Source: Gammaproteobacteria bacterium (GTDB lineage: Bacteria; Pseudomonadota; Gammaproteobacteria; Xanthomonadales; Marinicellaceae). Taken from it: a stretch of DNA of 64,000 nucleotides. The notes under the pieces are model-generated. The model saw only the letters and a list, made by a program, of their open reading frames with translations. It had not been told where the DNA came from and searched no databases. Shown here piece by piece: positions 7,169 to 15,539 of this stretch (within the stretch, counting starts at the first letter, position 1; every line of letters begins with the position of its first letter). A program made the translations under genes and the position numbers. Where the stretch lies: assembly GCA_030430025.1 (NCBI GenBank), contig JAUIGR010000004.1:1-64000 (forward strand). The letters are read 5' to 3'.

Positions 7169-7209
7169 ATTATAAGTAATTACTTGGTTTGGTTTTTGAT
7201 CTAAGTCAA
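7169..7209 (-). promoter_or_regulatory. Class II FNR promoter of small-RNA candidate B
   Basis: Read on the minus strand, the box TTGACTTAGATCAA (7209-7196) has one mismatch to the FNR consensus. A perfect TATAAT (7174-7169) begins 28.5 bp from the box centre. The predicted start is near 7162. No protein gene lies in this direction before the terminator at about 7001. Confidence 0.65.
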
Positions 7210-7288
7210 ATTGTAAAAATAAAATAAAATTAGTTTTATATAAAGCGATTATTAAATTTACATACCTTTTGAGGCTATGTGATTTATT

Positions 7289-7329
7289 TTGATTTACATC
7301 AAATTTGACAAGCCAAAATCAATGATAAT
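7289..7329 (+). promoter_or_regulatory. Class II FNR promoter of hsp20
   Basis: TTGATTTACATCAA (7289-7302) is a perfect FNR box, and GATAAT (7324-7329) begins 28.5 bp after its centre. The predicted start near 7336 leaves a leader of about 25 nt before the hsp20 ATG at 7361. This placement also shows that upstream in-frame start codons from 7289 onward are not used. Confidence 0.75.
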
Positions 7330-7360
7330 AAAAATCCTGAAATTTAGTTCGGAAATAAAT

Positions 7361-7804
7361 ATGCAAATAGTCAAATGGAATCCTTTCAAAGAAATGAATC
7401 AAATTTTCAATGGATCTAATAACACCAACCTATTACCTTTTCAAAACGGTGAAGGCATTTCATACAATAATTGGCAGCCTACAGTCGATGTGACAGAAAC
7501 TGATGATGAGTTTTTACTTAAATTTGAAGTTCCTGGTATTGATAAAAAAGACATTGACATAGAAGTTCAAAATGGAGTGCTTACAGTAAGTGGTGAAAGG
7601 AAATATGTAAAAACAGATGAAAAAATTGAAGAAAAACAACATTCTATCGAAAGTTTTTATGGTGGTTTTTCAAGATCTTTTTCATTCCCTGAAAATGTCC
7701 ACGAAAATGACATCAAAGCGGAGCAAAAAAATGGTGTTCTGTATTTACATTTAGAAAAGTCTAAAGAAAAAGTGATTTTGGCTAAAAAGGTCGAGATTAA
7801 ATAG
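7361..7804 (+). CDS. hsp20: Hsp20/alpha-crystallin small heat-shock protein
   Basis: The 147-residue protein has a short N-terminal arm beginning MQIVKWNPFKEMNQ. An alpha-crystallin domain follows (about residues 40-135), with PTVDVTETDDEFLLKFEVPGIDKKDIDIEV, the GVLTVSGERK strand and the KNGVLYLHLEK motif. The C-terminal tail is short. The frame stays open upstream to a TTG at 7289, but the FNR box and -10 occupy that stretch and GGA sits 7 nt before the ATG at 7361. Such proteins are ATP-independent holdases in the cytoplasm. Control by FNR rather than by a heat-shock signal is the notable point here and is inferred from the promoter. Confidence 0.92.
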   Translation: MQIVKWNPFKEMNQIFNGSNNTNLLPFQNGEGISYNNWQPTVDVTETDDEFLLKFEVPGIDKKDIDIEVQNGVLTVSGERKYVKTDEKIEEKQHSIESFYGGFSRSFSFPENVHENDIKAEQKNGVLYLHLEKSKEKVILAKKVEIK

Positions 7805-8121
7805 TTTTATCACAGACATGTGTCATTGTTGACTCTATGTAGCAATGGCACCAGTTGGAATTGAATAAAAGTTTTTAAAAATCATATTTAGTCAACTCTT
7901 ATTAATTGTAGCCTGCTACTCTGATTTTTTATTGGTAATGGCGGCACATAATAGGCTTTATAACTGAAGCAGTATTCGACTTTTTTTACCAGTTTACTTA
8001 GAAATACGATTCAACTTTTATCTTAACACATTATTTAATTATAAGATTTGTTGAGGAAAAGTTGAATAAATGGAACCTATTAATTGGACAGCTTTTTACC
8101 TAATTAACACAGGAGAATAAC
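7805..8121. other. Intergenic stretch, no clear feature
   Basis: No convincing gene, FNR box or strong terminator was found. A 16-codon frame at 8070-8120 ends just before the DUF2892 gene and overlaps its ribosome site, but it has no well-placed site of its own. Confidence 0.4.
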
Positions 8122-8334
8122 ATGACAGCAGAAAGGGTATTATCGGCTTTTGCCGGTTTCATGATTTTGGCTTCATTGGCCTTGACCTATTTAGTTCACC
8201 CCTATTTTATTTGGCTAACAGTTTTTGTTGGTGCCAATCTTTTTCAATCAGCCTTCACTGGCATTTGCCCAGCGATGATGATCATTAAAAAAGCAGGATT
8301 CAAAACTGAAGTTGATACTTATATTGCCCGTTAA
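8122..8334 (+). CDS. DUF2892 small inner-membrane protein
   Basis: The 70-residue protein has two hydrophobic segments (about residues 9-27 and 29-48), followed by FTGICPAMMIIKKAGFK. This matches the DUF2892 family, also found as the membrane part of the rhodanese YgaP. The CP motif in FTGICPA is the conserved family signature. A good GGAG ribosome site lies 7 nt before the ATG. Isolated DUF2892 proteins have no settled role; rhodanese-linked members suggest a connection with sulfur metabolism. The LOG-ackA-phosphoketolase genes follow in the same direction after 93 bp. Confidence 0.85.
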   Translation: MTAERVLSAFAGFMILASLALTYLVHPYFIWLTVFVGANLFQSAFTGICPAMMIIKKAGFKTEVDTYIAR

Positions 8335-8427
8335 AAATGATGCGCAGCCAAGGTTCCTCATAGCGAAAAATTTATGCATACTGCGGCTTTATACATATTC
8401 TTTTTAAATCACAAGGAGATTTGATTG

Positions 8428-9324
8428 ATGGAATTAAAAGCAATTGGTAAAAGACTCTTGTCTAGCGCTGAAGAAGACCTTGAACTGGCCAAACAAAGTA
8501 AACGCAACAAGCTGCTGAATAAATTAACGTCCTATCAACTCGCCTATGACGACCAAGAATTTATTTTACGTGATGAACTGCGCGCTGTTCGACTGATGCT
8601 AGAACTCACTAAGGCAGAATTGATTCTCAATGAACATAACATCGATCACACAATAGTAATCTTTGGCAGCTCAAGGACACCCAGCCCTGAAAGTGCCAAT
8701 GCTTTATTGGACAAAGCCAATATAGCATTAAGGAAGTCGCCGAATAATGAAGCAGTCTTAAAAAAACGTAATCATGCTTTACAACAAATTAAGCATGCAG
8801 AATATTATACCCAAGCCAGAAATCTTTCCAAACTGATTACCCACAAGTCTATGCTTTCAGAAACACCCTTGTATATCATTACTGGTGGTGGACCTGGAAT
8901 TATGGAAGCGGCCAATTTGGGGGCCAGTGATGTAGGTGGAAAATCCATCGGACTGAATATTGTCTTGCCACACGAACAAATGCCTAACCGATACATAACA
9001 CCTGAATTGTGTTTCCAGTTTCATTATTTTGCTATCCGTAAAATGCACTTTTTAATGAGGGCTCGTGCTTTGGTAGTATTTCCAGGTGGTTATGGCACAT
9101 TGGATGAATTATTTGATGCATTAACGTTGTTACAAACCGACAAAATCAAACCTTTACCGATCCTGATGTTTGGCAAAACATATTGGGGAAAAATAATCAA
9201 TTTTGAGGCTTTAATTGCTGAAGGAATGATTGCAAACTCAGATTTAGAACTGTTCAAATTTGTGAATACAATTGATGAAGCTTGGGCAATTATCAGTCAA
9301 TTCATTGAAGACCAAATCTGCTGA
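8428..9324 (+). CDS. LOG-family nucleotide-processing protein
   Basis: The 298-residue protein has the Rossmann-like lysine-decarboxylase/LOG fold. FGSSRTPSP is the nucleotide-binding start, GGGPGIMEAANLGA is the phosphate loop, and PGGYGTLDELFDALTLLQTDKI carries the catalytic PGGxGTxxE motif. Bacterial LOG members hydrolyse nucleoside 5'-monophosphates to the base and ribose 5-phosphate. The N-terminal 80-residue helical extension and the insert between FGSSRT and GGGPG place it in the longer TIGR00730-type subgroup. The ATG at 8428 is chosen over the adjacent TTG at 8425 because AAGGAG lies 9 nt upstream. It precedes ackA with a 1-bp gap. Ribose 5-phosphate release could feed the phosphoketolase branch, but that link is inference. 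Confidence 0.88.
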   Translation: MELKAIGKRLLSSAEEDLELAKQSKRNKLLNKLTSYQLAYDDQEFILRDELRAVRLMLELTKAELILNEHNIDHTIVIFGSSRTPSPESANALLDKANIALRKSPNNEAVLKKRNHALQQIKHAEYYTQARNLSKLITHKSMLSETPLYIITGGGPGIMEAANLGASDVGGKSIGLNIVLPHEQMPNRYITPELCFQFHYFAIRKMHFLMRARALVVFPGGYGTLDELFDALTLLQTDKIKPLPILMFGKTYWGKIINFEALIAEGMIANSDLELFKFVNTIDEAWAIISQFIEDQIC

Positions 9325-9325
9325 T

Positions 9326-10435
9326 ATGTCTTCAAATTTCACAACTGTATTGGTGTGTAATGCGGGCAGTACTTCATTGAAACTGACTTTATATCAGGGC
9401 TCCAAACAAATGCTTGATACCATTCAACTAACTGGTGATTCAAAACAATTGTCATCAGGGTATTCAATTTTTTTAACACAACATGATTCCTCAATGGTGG
9501 TACTGCACAGAATCGTCCATTCGGGGGCTGTTGATGAAAAGCCAAAGAGAATTGATCAGCAATTAAAAGCGACCATCAGACACTGGCAACACTTGGCCCC
9601 ATTGCACAATAATTTGGCACTTAAACTCATCAAATTGACCGAAAACCTTTGGCCAAAGGCAAAACAATATGCACTTTTTGATTCTGGTTTGTTCTATGAT
9701 TTGCCCTCCAACAGTCAAAACTACGCAATACCTCCTCTGCTCTCTCCTTTGTGGCCAATCAGACGTTATGGTTTTCATGGATTGGCACATAGGCACCAAT
9801 GGAACATCCTCCAAAAGACCAAACGATTTACCACTACAGTTACACTTCAGTTGGGTGGTGGTTGTTCCGCAACGGCATGGAAAAACAGACAAGTGATGGA
9901 TACCACCATGGGCTTTTCACCATTGGATGGGTTGGTTATGAGTACCCGTTGTGGTGCGATTGACCCGTCAATACTGTTGCACTTAATACAACATGAAGAA
10001 TATTCTGCAGATCAACTGTATAAGCTCTTGAATCAACAATCTGGATTAAAAGGCCTCAGTGGCAAGTCCGAGTTCATGCCACTGTTATTGCAAGATAAGG
10101 GTGCTGAAGCCGAATTGGCGGTTGATCATTTTTGTTATCAAATTCAAAAAACTATTGGTGCATTTTATGTGGTTTTGGGCGGTATTGATGCCATCAGTTT
10201 TGGAGGTGGAATTGGCGAAAACCAAGCCATCATCCGTGAAAAAATAATGGCTCCATTGTCGTCTCTTTCAATGCAGATGAATAAATCAAAAAATCACAAT
10301 GCTGGCCAAGGACATCAACCCTTGCAAACCGATGGCAGCGCCACTGAAATATGGAAAATTCAGGTCGATGAAAGCAAGGAAATGCTCAATCAATACCAAA
10401 CATTTACAAATAAGCAGAAAAAATATGCCCAATGA
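9326..10435 (+). CDS. ackA: Acetate kinase (divergent)
   Basis: The 369-residue protein carries the acetokinase signatures: N-terminal VCNAGSTSLKL, the GFHGLAHRH segment, DTTMGFSPLDGLVMSTRCGAIDP with the catalytic Arg, and C-terminal GGIGENQAIIREKI. It is somewhat shorter than the usual 400 residues, and some blocks are altered (RIVHSG for RVVHGG, GGGCSATAW for GNGAS). Acetate kinase makes ATP and acetate from acetyl phosphate and ADP. The ATG at 9326 follows the upstream stop by one base; the longer frame from 9272 would overlap the LOG gene. Its stop overlaps the phosphoketolase start, so the acetyl-phosphate producer and consumer are translationally coupled. Confidence 0.9.
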   Translation: MSSNFTTVLVCNAGSTSLKLTLYQGSKQMLDTIQLTGDSKQLSSGYSIFLTQHDSSMVVLHRIVHSGAVDEKPKRIDQQLKATIRHWQHLAPLHNNLALKLIKLTENLWPKAKQYALFDSGLFYDLPSNSQNYAIPPLLSPLWPIRRYGFHGLAHRHQWNILQKTKRFTTTVTLQLGGGCSATAWKNRQVMDTTMGFSPLDGLVMSTRCGAIDPSILLHLIQHEEYSADQLYKLLNQQSGLKGLSGKSEFMPLLLQDKGAEAELAVDHFCYQIQKTIGAFYVVLGGIDAISFGGGIGENQAIIREKIMAPLSSLSMQMNKSKNHNAGQGHQPLQTDGSATEIWKIQVDESKEMLNQYQTFTNKQKKYAQ

Positions 10436-12761
10436 CATGACATGGCGTGCTGGTTTTGGCGTCATCAAACACAAACGCGAGACAGCATTGAAGGTCAATG
10501 AACTGGTTACAGCATTGGATGAAGCGGGCATTTGTAGTCAGCAACAGACTTGGAAATTACTGATTGCGGCAGATCGACTGTGCAATATGGCTATGTGGCT
10601 AACCGTGCAAATGTCTTACGTAAAAACCCTTTCTTTAGAGGGTACTGAACTTCAATTCAAGGATTTCAAAGAAAAGCCAGAAGGCCATATAGGTGGGTCA
10701 TTGAATATGGTGCCCGCCTATGTGGGATACATGTTAGCCAATGCACTGACGGGAAAAACCCGTGCCTGGATTATGGGACAGGGGCATTGTGTTGCTGCCA
10801 TTGATTCAGTCAATGTGCTTCTAGGTAATTTGGACCATGAACAAGCTCACAGGTATCCATTGAGTAACCAAGGATTAAGCCAATTGTGTCTAGACTTTTA
10901 CAGTTATGAAATCGACCGATATGGTCGACCTTTGGCACCTTTGGGCAGTCATGTAAATCCATTCACTGCGGGAGGTATCAGTGAAGGCGGTTACCTTGGA
11001 TTTACCGAGTTGCAGTACATGCACATGCCGCTACCTGGTCAAGAATTGGTGACTTTTCTCAGTGATGGGGCCTTTGAAGAACAACGAGGCAGCGATTGGG
11101 CACCACGGTGGTGGCGGGGTGAAGACACTGGCCTGGTATTACCCATTATGATTGCCAATGGCAGGCGCATTGACCAGAAAACCACCATGGCTCGTTCAGG
11201 CGGCGTCAGCTGGTTCAAAAAACACCTTAAATTGAATCATTTTGAGCCAGTGCTTATTGATGGTAAAGACCCGTCAGCATTCGCTTGGGCCATTATCAAT
11301 ATGGCCAAAAGACTTGAAGAACAACATAAAAGTATCAAAAGTGGGCAGTCCAAATACCCAGTAAAATTACCTTATACCATTGCAGAAACCATCAAAGGAT
11401 ACGGTTTTGTAGGTGCAGGCACCAATGCCGCGCATAACCTGCCGATGTCAGAAAACCCTGCCGAGCATGATGGGGCACGTACAATATTTAATAAAAGTTT
11501 AAAAAAATTATTCGTTCCTCACGAGCAAATAACAGATGCAATACAAACATTAAAAAATCACCCAGTAACAAAACGAGTGCGGGAAGCTGACCATTGTCTC
11601 CGATTACTTGAAGTTGCCCCCCCCGTTATTCCAAATCAACTAGAAATGACTCCAAATATTGATTATTCACCCATGGAACAACTGGATCAGTGGTTTACTG
11701 AATTCATAATAAGTAATCCACAACATCGATTTAAGGTGGGTAACCCGGATGAAATGCGCAGCAATAGAATGAACAAAACACTGGACGTGCTGTTACACCG
11801 TGTCACTGCACCAGAGGTTGGCGTGGCTGAATCTATAGCAGGTGGTGTTATCACTGCTTTGAATGAAGAAGCGGTTGTTTCTGCTGCTCTGGCAAATAAA
11901 CAAGGGATTAATTTGGTGGTTAGCTATGAAGCTTTTGCGGTAAAAATGTTAGGAGCTATGCGGCAAGAAATTAATTTCGCTCGTCACATGAAAGCAACTG
12001 GCCGTTCAGTAAACTGGATCAGTGTACCTGTTATTGTGACTTCGCATACCTGGGAGAACAGTAAAAACGAACGTTCACATCAGGACCCTACCCTGTGTGA
12101 AGCTTGGCTGAGCGAAATGGCAGACTCAGCACAGGTACTCTTCCCATTTGATGCCCAAACAGCCATTGCCTCACTGGCGCATGTGTATGCACAGCGAGGT
12201 GTCGTGACTGTTTTGGTTATTCCGAAAAATAAGTTACCCATTGTGGGTGATACAAGTACAGCCAAAGAAGCAGTTAAAAAGGGTTATTGGGTGGTAGGAC
12301 ATGATGACAAAGCAAGCATTCAGTTGATTGCCATTGGTGCCTATCAGTTACAGCAAGTGCGCAAAGCCGCTGAACGCCTGCGACGCAATCGGTATGCCTG
12401 TTCGGTAGTAACCATTCTCGAACCGGGTAAATTCAGAATAGGCAGGGATGCAACAGAATCGACTTATGTCTATCAAACAGATCAAATCAATCAATTGATT
12501 CCTTACGTAAAACATCGTGTGGTGGTCACACATACCCATGCAGATGTGGTTACTGGTGTTTTAAGACAGTTGGATACTGGGGTGAAATCAACCGCTTTTA
12601 TGGGCTATAAAAACTGTGGCGGAACCCTGGATGTGAATGGTATGCAAAAAGCCAATCAACAAACTTGGGCTCACATTGTTCAACAGTCAGCACAATTAAT
12701 GGCTGTACAAGACATGCAAGGTTTACTGACCTCAAGCGAAATGACTGAAAACAACTTATGA
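10425..12761 (+). CDS. xfp: Phosphoketolase-family enzyme (XFP-like, divergent subfamily)
   Basis: The 778-residue length and domain order fit a thiamine-diphosphate phosphoketolase. GHIGGSLN lies near residue 87, GQGHCVAAIDS near 118, and the SDGAFEEQ...NGRR cofactor-binding segment at about 213-247. The second domain carries SYEAFAVKM and the TSHTWENSKNERSHQDP block that matches the SSHVW...SHQDPG signature of classical enzymes. The match is partial: the canonical GDGEAETGP motif reads SDGAFEEQ. Some databases label this subfamily xylulose 5-phosphate 3-epimerase. Phosphoketolase cleaves xylulose 5-phosphate or fructose 6-phosphate to acetyl phosphate. The ATG at 10425 overlaps the ackA stop by 11 bp, which supports that reaction. 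Earlier in-frame starts lie inside ackA. Confidence 0.85.
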   Translation: MPNDMTWRAGFGVIKHKRETALKVNELVTALDEAGICSQQQTWKLLIAADRLCNMAMWLTVQMSYVKTLSLEGTELQFKDFKEKPEGHIGGSLNMVPAYVGYMLANALTGKTRAWIMGQGHCVAAIDSVNVLLGNLDHEQAHRYPLSNQGLSQLCLDFYSYEIDRYGRPLAPLGSHVNPFTAGGISEGGYLGFTELQYMHMPLPGQELVTFLSDGAFEEQRGSDWAPRWWRGEDTGLVLPIMIANGRRIDQKTTMARSGGVSWFKKHLKLNHFEPVLIDGKDPSAFAWAIINMAKRLEEQHKSIKSGQSKYPVKLPYTIAETIKGYGFVGAGTNAAHNLPMSENPAEHDGARTIFNKSLKKLFVPHEQITDAIQTLKNHPVTKRVREADHCLRLLEVAPPVIPNQLEMTPNIDYSPMEQLDQWFTEFIISNPQHRFKVGNPDEMRSNRMNKTLDVLLHRVTAPEVGVAESIAGGVITALNEEAVVSAALANKQGINLVVSYEAFAVKMLGAMRQEINFARHMKATGRSVNWISVPVIVTSHTWENSKNERSHQDPTLCEAWLSEMADSAQVLFPFDAQTAIASLAHVYAQRGVVTVLVIPKNKLPIVGDTSTAKEAVKKGYWVVGHDDKASIQLIAIGAYQLQQVRKAAERLRRNRYACSVVTILEPGKFRIGRDATESTYVYQTDQINQLIPYVKHRVVVTHTHADVVTGVLRQLDTGVKSTAFMGYKNCGGTLDVNGMQKANQQTWAHIVQQSAQLMAVQDMQGLLTSSEMTENNL

Positions 12762-12802
12762 GGTCATTAGATCATGAATTATTTTACTAACTGGAGAACA
12801 TG

Positions 12803-14158
12803 ATGAAGATTAAATTTCTGGGTGCAACAGGTACAGTGACAGGTTCAAAGTATCTTATTGCTACCAACAAAACCAAGATTCTGATCGATTGCGGCCTGTT
12901 TCAGGGCTATAAAAATTTGCGTGAAAGGAATTGGCAAGAATTTCCATTCAGCATTGAATCAATTGACGCTGTGGTTTTAACTCATGCTCATTTGGATCAC
13001 TCTGGTATGGTACCTTTGCTGTATAAATTTGGCTACCGTGGTCCGATTTATTGTTCCGAAGCCACTTTTGCCTTGTGTGAGTTATTATTACCTGACAGCG
13101 CGCACATCCAAGAAGAAGAGGCCAAGTTCCGTAATAAACACAAATTTACAAAACACAATCCGGCCCAACCTCTCTACAACCTTGTGACTGCTTTAAATAG
13201 TTTGAAACTGTTTAAAATTATTGATTTTGAGCAAGAAGTGGCGATAAATGACATCAAATTCAAACTGCGTTCTGTGGGGCATATTTTGGGAGCTGCGAGT
13301 GTACAAATAATGGATAATGAAAAATCCATTATTGTTTCAGGTGACGTAGGTCGTCCTAATGATTCGGTGATGCCAGCACCTTTGCCACTGGATAACTGTG
13401 ATTGCCTATTGATAGAGTCGACTTATGGAAACAGGCTTCATGAACATGATGATTCCAATGAGGAATTGGCTGCCATCGTCAATGAGACAGCTAAACGGGG
13501 CGGTTCAATTTTAATTCCTAGTTTTGCTATTGGACGAGCACAAACCATCATGTTTTTGTTGTCAGAATTAATCAAGTCAAAGCGTATAACTAAGCTCCCT
13601 ATTTTCCTTGACAGTCCCATGGCCATTGATGCTTCAGACATTTATTGTCATTTTAATAAACAACACCGTTTAACAGCGGATCAATGTAGGGAAATGGGTG
13701 CCAAAATTGAATACACTCGATCAGTAGCTGCATCTAAAGAGTTAGCCAATTTAGAGTATCCTCACATCATCATTTCTGCCAGCGGGATGGCTACTGGCGG
13801 TCGGGTGCTGCATCATTTAAGAAGCTTTTTGCCTGACCATCTAAGCACCGTCATTATGGTTGGTTACCAAGCTGGTGGAACTCGTGGTCGAAAATTATTG
13901 AATGGTGATAAAAAGATAAAAATATTTGGTCAAGATGTGGATGTTAAAGCCAATATCAAGGAAATCGACACTTTGTCAGCCCATGCCGATTATCAGGAAT
14001 TGATTGATTGGTTGAAGCTGAGTAAGAGTTTGTCTCCAAAACAAGTGTTTATTGTTCATGGTGAACCTGATGCCGCTGATGAATTTCGTTTACACCTCAA
14101 AGACCAGCTTGGTTGGACCGCCACTGTTCCAGAATACATGAGTGAATATGAAGTTTAA
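12803..14158 (+). CDS. Metallo-beta-lactamase/beta-CASP RNA-processing hydrolase
   Basis: The 451-residue protein starts with MKIKFLGATGTVTGSKYL and has the metal motif HAHLDHSG. It continues with the beta-CASP blocks ESTYGNR, GGSILIPSFAIGRAQ, ISASGMATGGRVLHHL and the C-terminal VHGEPDA. This is the exosome-CPSF73-like architecture of bacterial RNA hydrolases. The likely role is ribonuclease activity in the cytoplasm. Two consecutive ATG codons exist; the second is preferred because GGAG then lies 6 nt upstream. The gene follows the phosphoketolase after 41 bp, an association also known from other proteobacterial stress clusters, and is convergent with the lapA-like gene. Confidence 0.9.
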   Translation: MKIKFLGATGTVTGSKYLIATNKTKILIDCGLFQGYKNLRERNWQEFPFSIESIDAVVLTHAHLDHSGMVPLLYKFGYRGPIYCSEATFALCELLLPDSAHIQEEEAKFRNKHKFTKHNPAQPLYNLVTALNSLKLFKIIDFEQEVAINDIKFKLRSVGHILGAASVQIMDNEKSIIVSGDVGRPNDSVMPAPLPLDNCDCLLIESTYGNRLHEHDDSNEELAAIVNETAKRGGSILIPSFAIGRAQTIMFLLSELIKSKRITKLPIFLDSPMAIDASDIYCHFNKQHRLTADQCREMGAKIEYTRSVAASKELANLEYPHIIISASGMATGGRVLHHLRSFLPDHLSTVIMVGYQAGGTRGRKLLNGDKKIKIFGQDVDVKANIKEIDTLSAHADYQELIDWLKLSKSLSPKQVFIVHGEPDAADEFRLHLKDQLGWTATVPEYMSEYEV

Positions 14159-14183
14159 AATTAAAATTCAGGTTCGAAAGGAG

Positions 14184-14399
14184 TCAAGTTAGATTCTTTT
14201 CTTTTCTGTGTTTTTTAAAGCGGATGGTTCGACCAATAATAAAGCCGATCAATAATAAGCCAAAAACCATAATTGATCTGGACATGGCAACATCCCACCA
14301 CAACAGCTTAACTTCGACAACCTGAGCGTTTTGTAGGGTAAAAATAATGACCAGTAAAAGAAAGAATGTAGCAATGCCTAACTTCAATTTATGTTTCAT
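14184..14399 (-). CDS. LapA-domain (DUF1049) membrane protein
   Basis: The 71-residue protein has two hydrophobic helices (about 6-22 and 40-58) with the family-typical FTLQNAQVVEVKLLWWDVAMSRSIMVFG segment between them and a basic tail KKHRKEK. This matches LapA/YciS, which in E. coli works with LapB in controlling lipopolysaccharide synthesis. Here it is not next to lapB but lies 47 bp downstream of the CBS-domain gene, as the last gene of a three-gene minus-strand run. Its function outside the LapAB pair is uncertain. Confidence 0.82.
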   Translation of the reverse strand: MKHKLKLGIATFFLLLVIIFTLQNAQVVEVKLLWWDVAMSRSIMVFGLLLIGFIIGRTIRFKKHRKEKNLT

Positions 14400-14446
14400 A
14401 ACATTTGTCTTAATTGGGAAATATTTTAGGTAAATTATTCATTGCT

Positions 14447-14926
14447 TTAAACTTGCTCCCTGCTGATTTTTTCAATGAACTGTTCATGTTTGATAACCCG
14501 AGAAAGGTCAGCCAATTCGCTGGTAAATATAGCAATCAAATCATCAAAAGTTATGATGCCAATCAAACCGCCCAAGCCATCAACCACTGGCAGCCTTCGC
14601 ACACCAGTTTGTTGCATGTATTTAAACACACTGAAAATATTTTGATGGCCTTTAACGGTATAAAAATCATTGCCGATTAACTCCCTGATTAAGACATCTT
14701 CACAGGGTATGTTAAGTGCAATAATCTGTACCACTATATCTCGATCAGTCACTATGCCTATGGGCGTCGTCCGGCCATTAACTTGCTCAATCACCACCAG
14801 GCAACCGACATGATAATCACGCATTAAAGCCGCGGCATCAATCAAAGCTGTATCACCAGTGGTGGTGATAACCTTGTGTTGACACAATACAGCGGCGGTC
14901 ATGTCTGTATCCCTGAGTTCATTCAT
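14447..14926 (-). CDS. CBS-domain pair protein
   Basis: The 159-residue protein is essentially two CBS motifs: about residues 10-65 (VITTTGDTALIDAAALMRDYHVGCLVVI, then GIVTDRDI) and 70-130 (FYTVKGHQNIFSVFKYMQQTGVRRLPVVD, then GIITFDDL). CBS pairs bind adenine nucleotides and act as energy sensors. The ATG at 14926 is chosen because ATGAATGA couples it to the stop of the upstream glycine-zipper gene with AGGTGG upstream; the longer frame from 14950 would overlap more. Stand-alone proteins of this kind are common in stress regulons. The partner is unknown. Confidence 0.85.
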   Translation of the reverse strand: MNELRDTDMTAAVLCQHKVITTTGDTALIDAAALMRDYHVGCLVVIEQVNGRTTPIGIVTDRDIVVQIIALNIPCEDVLIRELIGNDFYTVKGHQNIFSVFKYMQQTGVRRLPVVDGLGGLIGIITFDDLIAIFTSELADLSRVIKHEQFIEKISREQV

Positions 14927-15386
14927 CCGAAACCACCTGCCAACTGCCATCAGCTTGACGACAAGCTTTGCCGTAAATCAATTCTTTTTTACCGCCAACC
15001 ATGGCTTCAATTTGGTATTCTCGACAGGGTGATCTTTCATAATAATAGGTGTTCAATGGTTTGACTTCATACCGATTATTGGTGTCTGGGTTGACCCATA
15101 CAGTAGGCACACCTGTTCTTACTGTTTCTAAACTGTGTGATACTTTTAACTGATCACTGTCATCCATTGAGCGACCAACATTACCACCTATGGTTGTACC
15201 GATGACTGCACCCATCACTGTGGCAATGGTTTGCCCCCGGCCATCACCTATCTGGTGACCCAAGGCACCACCAAGCAGACCACCAATAATCATGCCGGTG
15301 TTTTCATTGGGTCCTTTTGTTGTGCTACAAGCACTGACCACCAATATCAGAATCAATGTCCCATAAAATTTAAATTTCGCTATCAT
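14919..15386 (-). CDS. Glycine-zipper 2TM lipoprotein (17-kDa antigen type)
   Basis: The 155-residue precursor has a lipoprotein signal with a lipobox ending LVVSAC, lipidated at Cys20. A glycine-zipper region follows (GMIIGGLLGGALGHQIGDGRG...GAVIGTTIGGNVG, about residues 31-70), and then a C-terminal domain with CREYQIEAMVGGKKELIYGKACRQADGSWQVV, the hallmark of the Rickettsia 17-kDa antigen and SlyB-like families. It is probably an outer-membrane lipoprotein with a structural or envelope-stress role. A perfect FNR box lies 70-83 bp upstream. The CBS gene overlaps its stop codon by 8 bp. Confidence 0.88.
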   Translation of the reverse strand: MIAKFKFYGTLILILVVSACSTTKGPNENTGMIIGGLLGGALGHQIGDGRGQTIATVMGAVIGTTIGGNVGRSMDDSDQLKVSHSLETVRTGVPTVWVNPDTNNRYEVKPLNTYYYERSPCREYQIEAMVGGKKELIYGKACRQADGSWQVVSDE

Positions 15387-15427
15387 TAATGTAGCCTCTG
15401 TGCATAAGATTGTTTTTCAATTAATTC

Positions 15428-15469
15428 ATGTTAGCAATCCTTACCGGTGACTGCTTTGATATAAATCAA
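15428..15469 (-). promoter_or_regulatory. FNR box and weak -10 upstream of the glycine-zipper operon
   Basis: TTGATATAAATCAA (15456-15469) is a perfect FNR box. On the minus strand TAACAT (15433-15428) is the best -10, with a spacing of 29.5 bp, one base longer than at the best sites. The promoter would serve the glycine-zipper, CBS and LapA-like genes. Confidence 0.6.
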
Positions 15470-15539
15470 ATCTGAATCGATTGAAACACAACGTGCATTG
15501 AGTTGTCAGGATTATTAAGGACTTGGCTTATTGCTTTTG

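Noticed and set aside
8070-8120. A 16-codon frame before the DUF2892 gene
   Set aside because: The GAGG is 15 nt upstream, too far, and the end of the frame overlaps the ribosome site of the DUF2892 gene. It may be chance.
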